A DNA stretch of 55,290 nt, from positions 1 to 55,290 of the IMG/VR virus record IMGVR_UViG_3300046373_000115; one strand, written 5' to 3'. This document shows, one piece after another, positions 8,105 to 15,884 of the stretch (positions are counted from its first letter, which is position 1; each line of letters begins with the position of its first letter). This DNA is from a virus. Under the pieces are notes generated by a model. That model searched no databases and had not been told where the DNA came from. It saw nothing but the letters and a program-made list of their open reading frames with translations. Position numbers and translations under genes: made by a program.

Positions 8105-8899
8105 ATGGCGCTCAAAGCCATTCTGACCAAGCTCGAAGACGCGCCGGAAGCGCTTCGCGAGCACTATCAGCCGGGCGCAGCCGCCGACGGCACCGAAGGC
8201 AAGTTCGTTCTGAAGGTGGAGCCGGTCGAAGGCTTCGCGCTTGAGAACGTCACTGGCCTGAAGTCGGCCCTCGGCGCCGAACGCACCCAGCGCGAGCGCC
8301 TGGAAAAGGATGTCGTCAAGTTCAAGGATCTCGACCCGGATCGCGCCCGCGCCGCCCTGATCGAGCTCGAAGAGCTGAAGAAGATCGACCCGGCCTCCGA
8401 GGCCGACAAGATCGCCAACACCAAGTTCGAAGCGGCCCGCGCCCAGCTGCTGGAAAAGCACACCGGCGAGCTCACCGGCCGCGACCAGCGCATCGGCTTC
8501 CTCACCGGCACTGTCGACGAACTGCTCCGCGAGCAGCGCGCCACCGCGGCGATCGCTGAAGCCAAGGGCTCGGTCGATCTGCTGCTGCCGCACGTCCTGA
8601 AGAACACCCGCACCGTCGAGAAGGACGGAAAGTTCTTCGTCGAGGTCATCGACGCCGCAGGCAACGTCCGCATCGCCGACGGCAAGGGCAATCCGATGCA
8701 GATGTCCGATCTGGTCGCCGAGATGCGCAAGCACGAGACCTTCGCGCGCGCCTTCGACGGCGACGGGCAATCCGGATCTGGCAAGGAACACGATCAAGGC
8801 GGCGGCGGAGGTGGTGGCGGCGCCGGCAGCTTCGGCGGTTCGCGTGAGGAACGCCAAGCCGCCATCGCCGCGAAATTCCCCGGCCTGCCCGCAAGGTAG
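8105..8899 (+). CDS. Scaffolding protein
   Basis: The frame is open from 8042, but the ATG at 8105 has GGGAAGGA eight bases upstream and begins a natural protein of 264 residues. The middle (roughly 55-150) is charged and coiled-coil-like. A glycine run followed by a short basic helix forms the C-terminus, as in scaffolds whose C-terminus binds the capsid protein. Its position just before the major capsid gene fits a scaffold that guides procapsid assembly and is then lost. No protease domain is visible. Confidence 0.8.
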   Translation: MALKAILTKLEDAPEALREHYQPGAAADGTEGKFVLKVEPVEGFALENVTGLKSALGAERTQRERLEKDVVKFKDLDPDRARAALIELEELKKIDPASEADKIANTKFEAARAQLLEKHTGELTGRDQRIGFLTGTVDELLREQRATAAIAEAKGSVDLLLPHVLKNTRTVEKDGKFFVEVIDAAGNVRIADGKGNPMQMSDLVAEMRKHETFARAFDGDGQSGSGKEHDQGGGGGGGGAGSFGGSREERQAAIAAKFPGLPAR

Positions 8900-8915
8900 A
8901 CCGCCACAGCACGCC

Positions 8916-8986
8916 TGGGTTCTCGGGATGAGGGCCAGCGACCGAAGCGGGGAGGGATCCCCCGCACCAAAACCCCCGAGAACCCA
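8916..8986 (+). promoter_or_regulatory. Nested long hairpin between scaffold and capsid genes
   Basis: TGGGTTCTCGGG (8916-8927) is a perfect inverted repeat of 8975-8986. Inside it GCGGGG (8947-8952) pairs with CCCCGC (8960-8965). There is no T-run, so it is not a standard terminator. It may be an mRNA processing or stability element that raises capsid expression. Confidence 0.55.
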
Positions 8987-9010
8987 ACCCCCAAGCTTTA
9001 GGAGCTACCC

Positions 9011-9997
9011 ATGTCGCTGACCCAAATGAAGGTCTTCAACGAATACATCATGCCCGCCACGATCGAGACCCTGGGTCAGATGGTGGAGAAGTTCAACGCG
9101 GCCTCGCGCGGCGCCATCCGCCTGACGATGGAGGGCTTCACCGGCGACTTCCTGCAGGAGTCGTTCTTCGCCGCGGTCCACTCGGCCCAGCGCCGCGTGG
9201 ACCGCTACGCCTCGAACGGCGCGGCCTCGGTCACCGATCTGACCGAGCTGAAGCGCTCGTCGGTCAAGATCGCCGGCGGCTTCGGTCCGATCCGCTACGA
9301 GCCGTCGCAGCTGACCTGGCTGCAACGCCCGACCGCCCAGGGCATCGAGGTCGCGTCGCGCAACTTCGCCGAAGCGATGCTGAAGGACCAGCTGAACACC
9401 GCCATCGCCGCGCTGGTCGCCGCGATCGAGAACCAGTCCACGGCCACCTATAACGGCCTGGCCTCGTCCCCCGACCTGGGCATCAGCTACCCGACTATCA
9501 ACGCCTCGCACGCCAAGTTCGGCGACCACTCGGGCGATCTGGTGGCCGAGGTGATGACCGGCAGCGTTTACCACAAGCTGATCGGCCAGAACCTGACCAA
9601 CGCCGCGCAGCTGTTCACCGCCAGCGGCGTGACCATCGTCGACATCCTGAACAAGGCCGTCATCGTCACCGACGCCCCGGCCCTCTATCAGACCGCCTCG
9701 CCGGTCTCGAAGGAGAAGGTGCTCTCGCTGGTCGACGGCGCGGCCGTCGTCTTCGATGGCGGCGACGTGATCTCCAACATCGAGACCACGAACGGCAACA
9801 GCCGCATCGAGACCACGATGCAGGTCGACTACACCTTCGGTCTGGGCCTGAAGGGCTACACCTGGGACGAGACCAACGGCGGCAAGTCGCCCACCGACGC
9901 TGAACTGGCGACCGGCTCGAACTGGGACAAGGTCGCCAGCGACATCAAGCACACCGCCGGCGTCATCGCCGTCGGTGCGGCCAACATCGGTAACTAA
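9011..9997 (+). CDS. Major capsid protein
   Basis: The 328-residue product has no detectable catalytic motif. It has the composition of an abundant structural protein and a strong ribosome binding site (TTTAGGAG at 8997-9004, also used by the tail tube gene). It lies directly after the scaffold, as major capsid genes do. The N-terminal part (MKVFNEYIMPATIETLGQMV) is helical, and the C-terminal half is rich in Thr, Val and Gly. The fold is presumably HK97-like. A hairpin follows the stop codon. Confidence 0.85.
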   Translation: MSLTQMKVFNEYIMPATIETLGQMVEKFNAASRGAIRLTMEGFTGDFLQESFFAAVHSAQRRVDRYASNGAASVTDLTELKRSSVKIAGGFGPIRYEPSQLTWLQRPTAQGIEVASRNFAEAMLKDQLNTAIAALVAAIENQSTATYNGLASSPDLGISYPTINASHAKFGDHSGDLVAEVMTGSVYHKLIGQNLTNAAQLFTASGVTIVDILNKAVIVTDAPALYQTASPVSKEKVLSLVDGAAVVFDGGDVISNIETTNGNSRIETTMQVDYTFGLGLKGYTWDETNGGKSPTDAELATGSNWDKVASDIKHTAGVIAVGAANIGN

Positions 9998-10007
9998 GCC
10001 TGCAATC

Positions 10008-10040
10008 GAGGGGCCGGCGGGAAGCTGGCCCCTCTCTCGC
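10008..10040 (+). terminator. Hairpin after the capsid gene
   Basis: GAGGGGCC (10008-10015) pairs perfectly with GGCCCCTC (10027-10034). The tail TCTCGCTCT has few consecutive Ts. It may be a partial terminator or a 3' stabiliser of the capsid message. Confidence 0.55.
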
Positions 10041-10057
10041 TCTGACGGGAGGATCCC

Positions 10058-10624
10058 ATGAGCAAGACCATCGAGCTGATCTATTCGGACCAGACGAGCG
10101 ACTTCGTTCCGGGCCGCGCCTACAGCAACCCCCGGTTCTTCACCTCGGCACGTAGCGGCGTCTCGAAGGTGTTCCTGGTCGGCCAGTGGCCCAACATCGA
10201 ATCGGCCTATCTCGCCCGCGATGTGCCGGTCGAACATCTCGATATCGCACCGCGCGCCGAGCCCCTGATCGCCGTTCCGCCGCCCAAGACGGACGTCGAC
10301 GCCGGCAACGTTGCCATCCCCGACGATTGGGCCGGTCTGGCCTGGCCGAAGTTGCGCGCCCTGGCCAGCAGCGTCTCGGCCGCCCCCATCATCAACTCCG
10401 CCGGCGCCCGCGCCGCGATCGAGGCTGAACTGGCCCGCCGCGTTGTCGACATCCTGGATCCGCTCGACCGGCCGATCGACGAGGTCGGCGGCCTGACGCT
10501 GCGCCAGCTGCACGCCGACATCGCCGGCCTGGGCCTCGACGTCGACCCAACCATGAGCCCGGCCGACCTGTTGGCTCTCCGCGATCTGCACCGCGAAGAG
10601 CGCGACAAACAGGGCGTGGAATAG
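10058..10624 (+). CDS. Hypothetical protein of the head module
   Basis: The 188-residue product has a good ribosome binding site (GGGAGGA). The N-terminal ~70 residues (TIELIYSDQTSDFVPGRAYS) look like a small beta-rich domain. A Pro-rich linker follows, and then a helical C-terminal part with LPDLLALRDLHREE-like spacing (read MSPADLLALRDLHRE). It lies between the capsid and the Ntn-hydrolase genes. It could be a head decoration or connector component, but no family is recognised. Confidence 0.55.
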   Translation: MSKTIELIYSDQTSDFVPGRAYSNPRFFTSARSGVSKVFLVGQWPNIESAYLARDVPVEHLDIAPRAEPLIAVPPPKTDVDAGNVAIPDDWAGLAWPKLRALASSVSAAPIINSAGARAAIEAELARRVVDILDPLDRPIDEVGGLTLRQLHADIAGLGLDVDPTMSPADLLALRDLHREERDKQGVE

Positions 10625-10627
10625 CCG

Positions 10628-11047
10628 ATGACCACGATCGCCTATCGTGATGGCGTGATGGCCGCCGACACCCAGATCAACAGCGGCAACGGCTGTCGGG
10701 CGGGTTCGATCACCAAGATCGGACAGACGGCGGACGGGCATTGGTGGGGCTTCTCCGGCAACACCGAAATGCAAGCTGCGTGCGTCGACTGGGCTGAAAG
10801 CCGCACCGGTAACCCTCCTGAGATTGACGGGGTCCTGATCATCGTGGATCCGGCCGGCGACAAGCGCGAATGGTGGGGTAAGGGCTGGCTCGTTTGCGAC
10901 GACGAGCAAGCGGCTTGGGGCAGCGGCGAGCGGATTGCTCGGGGCGCAAAGTTCGTCGGCGGCTCCGCCGTCCAAGCCGTCCAGGCCGCCATCGCGCTGG
11001 ACCTTGAGAGCGGCGGCGAAGTCACCGTCCTGCGCAGGGAGGCCTGA
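10628..11047 (+). CDS. Ntn-hydrolase, HslV/proteasome-beta-like
   Basis: The 139-residue protein starts with MTTIAYRDGVMAADTQI. This matches the N-terminus of proteasome-type N-terminal nucleophile hydrolases: removal of Met would expose Thr as nucleophile, and D-G-V-M-A-A-D-T is the usual second strand. Later DDEQAAWGSGERIARGA has the Gly-rich stretch seen in HslV-like subunits. It lacks the length of a full HslV. No other prohead protease (S14, S49, S78 or U35 type) is visible in the head module, so a role in capsid maturation is possible but unproven. Confidence 0.75.
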   Translation: MTTIAYRDGVMAADTQINSGNGCRAGSITKIGQTADGHWWGFSGNTEMQAACVDWAESRTGNPPEIDGVLIIVDPAGDKREWWGKGWLVCDDEQAAWGSGERIARGAKFVGGSAVQAVQAAIALDLESGGEVTVLRREA

Positions 11048-11049
11048 CT

Positions 11050-11565
11050 ATGGCGCTGATCGTCACCCCCGGCGCCGGAAACGCCGACGCCTTCGTCGAA
11101 GTGGCCGACGTCACCGCCTACGCCGCGGCGCACGGCCTGACCTGGGTGGCGACGACCTCGGTCGCTGAGCCCGCTATCCGTCGGGCGACGATCGCCCTGT
11201 CGACCGGCTTTCACTGGAAGGGCTACCGGACCAGCGGTCGGGCCCAATCGCTGGCCTGGCCCCGGACGGACGTCGAGGACGCCGAGGGCGAGACGGTCAA
11301 CCCCGACAGCATCCCCGCCGAGATCTTCGCCGCATGCTGCGAGATGGCGGTCTATGAGCAGGCCAGCCCTGGCGGCCTGTCGCCGACCGTGATCCTGACC
11401 GACCGGGTCAAGCGCGAGCGGATCGGACAGATCGAAACTGAATACGCGTCTAGCGCTATGACGGCCGAAGCCGCGCGTCCGATCCTGACCAGGGTCAACG
11501 ACCTGATCTCCGGGTTGCTCGCCGGCTCCAACAACCCGCTCGTCGGGACGGCGGCCCGCTGGTGA
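11050..11565 (+). CDS. Head-tail connector (DnaT-like ssDNA-binding family name)
   Basis: The 171-residue protein begins with IVTPGAGNADAFVEVADVTAYAA and contains FHWKGYRT and LAWPRTDVEDAEG. This order is typical of the phage family often labelled putative DnaT-like ssDNA-binding protein, which occurs between capsid and neck genes. In that position it is more likely a head completion or adaptor protein than a replication factor. It overlaps the next gene by GTGA. Confidence 0.75.
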   Translation: MALIVTPGAGNADAFVEVADVTAYAAAHGLTWVATTSVAEPAIRRATIALSTGFHWKGYRTSGRAQSLAWPRTDVEDAEGETVNPDSIPAEIFAACCEMAVYEQASPGGLSPTVILTDRVKRERIGQIETEYASSAMTAEAARPILTRVNDLISGLLAGSNNPLVGTAARW

Positions 11566-11921
11566 CCGCCTTCGACTACTCACGGCCGCTCGCAACCGCC
11601 GACCGCCTGATCAAGCGCTACGGCCAGACCGGCGTCCTCCGCCGCATCGTCTCCACCGGCCCGGCGAACAACCCGACGCAGACGAAGACCGACTACGACG
11701 CGGTGTTCGCGGTCCTGGATTATGAGAACCGCCAGATCGACGGCACCCGGATCCTTGCCACAGACAACCTCGTCTATCTGTCTGCGAAGGATCTGCCCAT
11801 CAAAGTCGCGGTGACCGACAAGCTGGTTGACGCCGAGGGTTTGGTTTACAACATCATTCGACCCAAGCGCCTCTCGCCGGCGGGCGTCATTGTCTATTAC
11901 GAGATCCAGGCCAGAAGGTAG
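11562..11921 (+). CDS. Head-tail joining (neck) protein
   Basis: The GTG start overlaps the upstream TGA. The 119-residue protein has a helical N-terminus (LATADRLIKRYGQTGVL) and a beta-rich C-terminus ending in VIVYYEIQARR. This resembles small neck or stopper proteins that seal the head after packaging. The assignment rests on size, strand pattern and position between connector and MuF-like genes. Confidence 0.6.
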   Translation: MTAFDYSRPLATADRLIKRYGQTGVLRRIVSTGPANNPTQTKTDYDAVFAVLDYENRQIDGTRILATDNLVYLSAKDLPIKVAVTDKLVDAEGLVYNIIRPKRLSPAGVIVYYEIQARR

Positions 11922-11924
11922 CGG

Positions 11925-12152
11925 TTGAGCGACGAAGCCATCATCCCGCCGAGCCTGGGCGCCCTGGCCACATGGACAGAGCTTGAAGCGACCGCTGGGC
12001 TGCTGATGGTCGCCGCGATCCGAAACGACGCCAAGGAGTCCGAAGCACTCCGGCGCAAGGCTCACGACATCCTAGACCACCACCTCGACTGCAAGATCGC
12101 GACCATAGCGGCGATCCGCGAGCGGGTGCGGAAGCAGAACGACTCCATCTGA
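11925..12152 (+). CDS. Small hypothetical protein
   Basis: The 75-residue product probably starts at TTG 11925, three bases after the upstream stop. It is mostly helical (LEATAGLLMVAAIRNDAKES) with a basic C-terminus. It fills the space between the neck and MuF-like genes without gaps, which supports it as a real gene. No family is recognised. Confidence 0.5.
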   Translation: MSDEAIIPPSLGALATWTELEATAGLLMVAAIRNDAKESEALRRKAHDILDHHLDCKIATIAAIRERVRKQNDSI

Positions 12153-12162
12153 AAGGCCAGGC

Positions 12163-13191
12163 ATGACGCGACAACAGCGCCTCTTTGAGGAGCTGCTGGC
12201 CCGCTATGCGCCCGAGGTCGCCGCAGCCTTTCGCGAGGCGGTGGCGGACATCGCTGCGCAGGCTGACCTGCAACGGATCATCACTGCGCTCCAGCGGGGC
12301 GACATCGATGCGGCGATCGAGGCGCTGCATCTGGACCCGGCGGCCTATGCCAAGATCGAGGACGCCATCCGCTCGGCCTACAACGCGGCGGGGCAGGGCG
12401 CCGTCTCCACCCTGCCCAAGATCACCGACGGCCAGGGCCACGCCGTCGTCATCCGCTTCGATGGCCGCAACTACCGCGCCGAGGCCTGGCTGCGGTCCAA
12501 CTCGGCCGATCTGGTCACCCGCATTGTCGACGACCAGCGCGCCGCCGTCCGCGCCGCGCTCACCGAGGGCATGGTCAAGGGCCAGAACCCGCGCACCGTC
12601 GCGCTCGACATCGTCGGCCGCACCAACCGCGCCACAGGGGCCCGGGAAGGCGGCATCATCGGCCTGACCAGCCAGCAGGAAGAATACGCCCGCACGGCCC
12701 GCGAGGAGCTTGCCAGCAGCGATCCGGCCCTGCTGCGCCACTACCTCACCCGGACGCGCCGCGATAAGCGGTTCGATCGATCCGTCACCAAGGCGATCCG
12801 CGAGGAAAAGCCGGTCCCGGCCGATATCGTGGGCAAGGCGACGGTCGCCTATAAGCGCCGGCTGCTCCAGCTGCGCGGCGAGACCATCGGCAAGGTCGAG
12901 GCCTTCACCGCGATTGCCGAGGGCAAGCACGAAGCCTTCGCCCAAGCCGTCGACGCCGGGAAGATCAGCGCGGCCGAGATCACCAAGACCTGGCGCCACT
13001 TCCCGAGCGAGCATCCTCGGCTTCAACACATCGCCATGGCCGGCAAGAAGGCGGGCTTCAGCGAGGACTTCGTTCTCCCCGACGGTACGCGGATGCGCTA
13101 CCCGCACGACCCGCGCGCGCCGATCAAGCATCGGGCCGGCTGCAAATGCCAGGCCGACTACCGCATCGATTTCCTCGCCGGCCTGACCTAG
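12163..13191 (+). CDS. MuF-like head morphogenesis protein
   Basis: The 342-residue protein has the MuF C-terminal domain: TWRHFPSEHPRLQHIAM, then GFSEDFVLPDGTRMRYP and an H-x-x-x-C-x-C pattern in KHRAGCKCQADY. MuF-type proteins are minor head proteins attached to the portal and sometimes ejected with DNA. The N-terminal ~240 residues are helical. It is placed after the capsid gene rather than beside the portal. It overlaps the following gene by one base (TAGTG). Confidence 0.82.
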   Translation: MTRQQRLFEELLARYAPEVAAAFREAVADIAAQADLQRIITALQRGDIDAAIEALHLDPAAYAKIEDAIRSAYNAAGQGAVSTLPKITDGQGHAVVIRFDGRNYRAEAWLRSNSADLVTRIVDDQRAAVRAALTEGMVKGQNPRTVALDIVGRTNRATGAREGGIIGLTSQQEEYARTAREELASSDPALLRHYLTRTRRDKRFDRSVTKAIREEKPVPADIVGKATVAYKRRLLQLRGETIGKVEAFTAIAEGKHEAFAQAVDAGKISAAEITKTWRHFPSEHPRLQHIAMAGKKAGFSEDFVLPDGTRMRYPHDPRAPIKHRAGCKCQADYRIDFLAGLT

Positions 13192-13628
13192 TGGCCAAGT
13201 CCGCTACGGCTACCGTCTCCGCCTGGGTCTTGGAGACGAAAGCCCGCATGCTCGCCGTTCGGAACGAAAGCGCCCAGCGCATCGTCGAGATCGCCCAGAC
13301 GCCTATGTCGGAAGGTGGGCGGATGCGGGTCGACACCGGCTTCCTCCGCGCCTCCCTAGTGGCGTTCACGGGCGACGCCGGCATGCCGGCGGCCCGGGCC
13401 AATCCCGGGGGAAAGTTCACCTACGACGCCGGCGCGATCTCGCTCGTGATCCTCGGCGCCGACCTCGATGACAAGCTGACCTTCGCCTATACCGCCAACT
13501 ATGCCCGGCCGCGCGAATACGGCGCGAACGGCCAGCCACCCGATGCCTTTGTCCGCATGGCCGCCCAGCAATGGGGTCGAGTCGTCGGCGAGGTCTGCAT
13601 CGAAGCAAGAGGGAAGGCCGCGAAATGA
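13191..13628 (+). CDS. HK97 gp10-like tail completion protein
   Basis: The GTG at 13191 overlaps the MuF stop by one base. The frame is open further upstream, but that lies inside the MuF gene. The 145-residue product has MRVDTGFLRASL, TANYARPREYG and FVRMAAQQWGRVV, matching the core of the HK97 gp10 family, which joins the tail tube to the head neck. It is followed at once, by ATGA overlap, by a tail terminator candidate. Confidence 0.8.
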   Translation: MAKSATATVSAWVLETKARMLAVRNESAQRIVEIAQTPMSEGGRMRVDTGFLRASLVAFTGDAGMPAARANPGGKFTYDAGAISLVILGADLDDKLTFAYTANYARPREYGANGQPPDAFVRMAAQQWGRVVGEVCIEARGKAAK

Positions 13629-14050
13629 CGATCGCCACCAAGCCCTTCCTGATCCCGCAGGCCCTGCTGGACTACGTCGATCAGGTCGCTCTGGGCCTGG
13701 ACATGCCGGTCGCTCGGCCGGAGATCAACGCCGACCCCGAGACCGACGACAACGGCCAGATCAAGCCGTTCCTCCGCATCGACTACCTACCCAACCGCCT
13801 GAAGTGGGAGGGCCTGGCCTCGGGCCGCATCGATCAGGGCCTGCTTCAGATCACCGTCACCTTCCCGCCCAATCGGGGCATCCTCGCGCCGGCGGAGATT
13901 ATCGGTCAGGTGCTCGCCGCGTTCGCGAAGGGCGCCACCCTTCAAGCCGACGACGTCACGGTGCGGATCGACAAGGAGCCCTGGGTTTCGGCCCAAATCT
14001 CGGAAAGCGATCGCGTCGGCTATCCGATCTCCATTCCCTGGATCGCCTAG
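13625..14050 (+). CDS. Tail terminator-like protein (DUF4128 type)
   Basis: The ATG at 13625 overlaps the upstream TGA. The 141-residue product has a helical N-terminus, DYLPNRLKWEGL and LLQITVTFPPNRGI, ending in GYPISIPWIA. This is the pattern of tail-terminator proteins (lambda gpU-like, DUF4128) that cap the growing tail tube. The position just after gp10 and before the tail tube fits. Confidence 0.75.
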   Translation: MTIATKPFLIPQALLDYVDQVALGLDMPVARPEINADPETDDNGQIKPFLRIDYLPNRLKWEGLASGRIDQGLLQITVTFPPNRGILAPAEIIGQVLAAFAKGATLQADDVTVRIDKEPWVSAQISESDRVGYPISIPWIA

Positions 14051-14053
14051 CGG

Positions 14054-14818
14054 GTGATCGCTCTCGTTCTCGGCGGCGCGCCCTCGGTCTGGACGGATCT
14101 GGCGGCGGCTAAAGCCATGCTCGCCGGCCAGCGCCACCTGATCGTGGCCGCCAACCTCGCCGGCATCCACCACCAGGGCCCGCTCGACGCCTGGGCGACC
14201 CTTCACCCTGAACATCTCGACGAGTGGACCGAGGCGCGCGGGCAGGGCGGCTATCGCGTGTTCTCGCCTGCCAAGGTCTGCGACTGCGTCGACGTGGAGG
14301 TCGCTCCCGAGCGCTGGAACGGATCGTCGGGCCTCTACGCCCTCCAGATCGCGCTCGAGCAGATGAACGCCTCGGCCGCCATCCTCTGCGGCGTCCCGAT
14401 GGAGCAAGCGGCCGGCCACTTCCTCACCGGCGGGCCATGGGCGCCAGTCACGTCCTACCGCCAAGCCTTCGCCGCCGCGCTTCCGATCCACGGCGGCCGG
14501 GTCCGCTCCATGGGCGGCTGGACCGCCGACCTGTTCGGAACACCAAGCCCCGCCTGGATCGCCGCCGCCTCCACCATGAAGCCCGGCCAGCGTGGTCGGC
14601 CAGCAAGGACCCGACCCATGCACAAGGTGACCAACACCTCGAAAACCACCCAGCGCTTCAACGCCATCCGCCCCGAAGGCGGCTTCGACCTGGTCCGTCT
14701 CGCGCCGGGGGAGAGCAAGGACGTCGAGATCGACACCATGCAGCCCAAGTTCACGGGCGGCGCCCTGAAGGTCGATGAGATCAAGCCCACCAAGGCCGCC
14801 GGCAAGCCCGAAGCCTGA
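14054..14818 (+). CDS. Sialyltransferase/DUF115-like protein, copy B, fused to a small C-terminal domain
   Basis: The GTG start opens a 254-residue frame. Residues 1-175 are paralogous to the product of 7471-8019. Shared blocks are LVLGGA..VW.DL, LDAW..LH, SSGL.AL, LCGVPM..AAGHF and RSM.GWT.DL.G.P. The last ~67 residues form a separate small basic domain. They begin at an internal ATG (14618) with its own AAGGA eight bases upstream, so both a fusion and a free small protein may be made. The gene interrupts the usual order between tail terminator and tail tube, consistent with insertion of a modification gene. Confidence 0.65.
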   Translation: MIALVLGGAPSVWTDLAAAKAMLAGQRHLIVAANLAGIHHQGPLDAWATLHPEHLDEWTEARGQGGYRVFSPAKVCDCVDVEVAPERWNGSSGLYALQIALEQMNASAAILCGVPMEQAAGHFLTGGPWAPVTSYRQAFAAALPIHGGRVRSMGGWTADLFGTPSPAWIAAASTMKPGQRGRPARTRPMHKVTNTSKTTQRFNAIRPEGGFDLVRLAPGESKDVEIDTMQPKFTGGALKVDEIKPTKAAGKPEA

Positions 14819-14897
14819 CCACCAACGCCACCGGCCATCGGTGCGTCCTCGCGCGGCATCTGCCGTGCTCCTCCATCCAGCAATTTAGGAGACCTCC

Positions 14898-15359
14898 ATG
14901 GCTGGTTCCACTGATGCACAAACCGCCGCCGGCTCGACCATCGCGATCTCGGCCGCGCTCCCCGCTGCCGTCACGCCGACCGGCTATGCGGCCCTGTCCT
15001 ACACCCTGATCGGCGAAGTGACCGAGCTGCCGGCCATGGGCCGCACCTACAACGAGGTCACGCATTCGCCGCTGGCCGAACGCGGCGTGGTCAAGCTGAA
15101 GGGCTCCTACAACGACGGGACCCTGACGGTTCCGGCCGCCTACGCCCCCGGCGACGCCGGCCAGGTACTCGTCAACACCGCCCTCGACGACGACGACTAC
15201 TACAGCTTCAAGACCGTGCTGCAGGACGGAACGATCCGTTACTGCCAGGCCCGCGTCATGAGCGCGCCGATCACCCCGGGCGGCGTCGACTCCGTCGTCA
15301 CCGTGGCCATCGGCTTGTCCGTCAAGTCGGGCTCCATCGTGACCGTGCTGCCGGCCTAA
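14898..15359 (+). CDS. Major tail tube protein
   Basis: The 153-residue protein has a very strong ribosome binding site (TTTAGGAG at 14884-14891), as expected for an abundant product. LIGEVTELPAMGRTYNEV and VVKLKGSYNDGTLTV match the beta-sandwich of phage tail tube proteins. It lies after the tail terminator and before the chaperones, the standard siphophage order. A terminator-like structure follows. Confidence 0.85.
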   Translation: MAGSTDAQTAAGSTIAISAALPAAVTPTGYAALSYTLIGEVTELPAMGRTYNEVTHSPLAERGVVKLKGSYNDGTLTVPAAYAPGDAGQVLVNTALDDDDYYSFKTVLQDGTIRYCQARVMSAPITPGGVDSVVTVAIGLSVKSGSIVTVLPA

Positions 15360-15360
15360 G

Positions 15361-15422
15361 ACCGGCGCCAAAACAGCTACTCCCCTCAACTTTACGCGCC
15401 GGTCGCGCCGGCGTGCTTTTTC
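15361..15422 (+). terminator. Terminator with a competing upstream pairing (attenuator-like)
   Basis: CGCCGG (15397-15402) pairs with CCGGCG (15408-15413) and is followed by TGCTTTTT, a terminator. The same left arm, within GCGCCGGT (15396-15403), is also perfectly complementary to ACCGGCGC at 15361-15368. Two exclusive folds are therefore possible. It lies between the abundant tail tube gene and the weakly needed chaperones. Confidence 0.6.
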
Positions 15423-15437
15423 CCGAAAGGAAGAGCC

Positions 15438-15884
15438 ATGTTCGACATCTCCACCATCGACGTCGCCGATACGTTCGAAGTCCAGATCAAGCATCCCAAG
15501 ACGGGCGACGTCATCATCGTCGGCGGCGAAGCCAAGGTCGTCGAGGGTGAAACGGTGACCGTCGGCGGCGCGGCCATGTCAGTCACGGTCTACGGCCCCA
15601 GCTCGCGCCAGTATCGTTCGGCTCAGTCGGTGGCCAGCGCCAAGCTGATCAAGCGCCTCCGCGCCAAGACCGAGCCGGACCCCGATGAAGACACGGCGGC
15701 TACGGCGGCGTTCTTGTCGGCCTGCACCGTGTCTCTCAATAACTTCGGCTACAAGGGGCAGAGCGAAGGCCGGGAGGCCTATCGTGCGCTCTATCTCGAC
15801 CCGAAGATGGGCTGGCTGACCGAACAGGTGAACAGCGCCATGGGCGATTGGGCCAATTTTACGAAGGCCTCCTCGACCAGCTGA
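15438..15884 (+). CDS. Tail assembly chaperone (gpG-like)
   Basis: The 148-residue product lies between tail tube and tape measure, as lambda gpG does. It begins with MFDISTIDVADTFEVQIKHP, a small beta domain, and has a helical C-terminal part. The following frame is open in -1 from 15743 and continues as the next gene, as for G and GT proteins. A candidate slip site is near 15854-15860 (C-AAT-TTT in this frame), 22 bases before the stop. These chaperones coat the tape measure during tail assembly. Confidence 0.78.
   Translation: MFDISTIDVADTFEVQIKHPKTGDVIIVGGEAKVVEGETVTVGGAAMSVTVYGPSSRQYRSAQSVASAKLIKRLRAKTEPDPDEDTAATAAFLSACTVSLNNFGYKGQSEGREAYRALYLDPKMGWLTEQVNSAMGDWANFTKASSTS

Noticed and set aside
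9005-10975. A 656-codon open frame on the reverse strand across the capsid region
   Set aside because: It lies opposite well supported capsid, hypothetical and Ntn-hydrolase genes. Its product is rich in Arg, Gly, Asp and Val without recognisable motifs. Such frames are expected in high-GC DNA.
13571-14112. Alternative longer starts for the gp10, tail terminator and several early genes
   Set aside because: The longer frames run into the preceding coding regions without ribosome sites. Short stop-start overlaps give a consistent set of starts across the operon.
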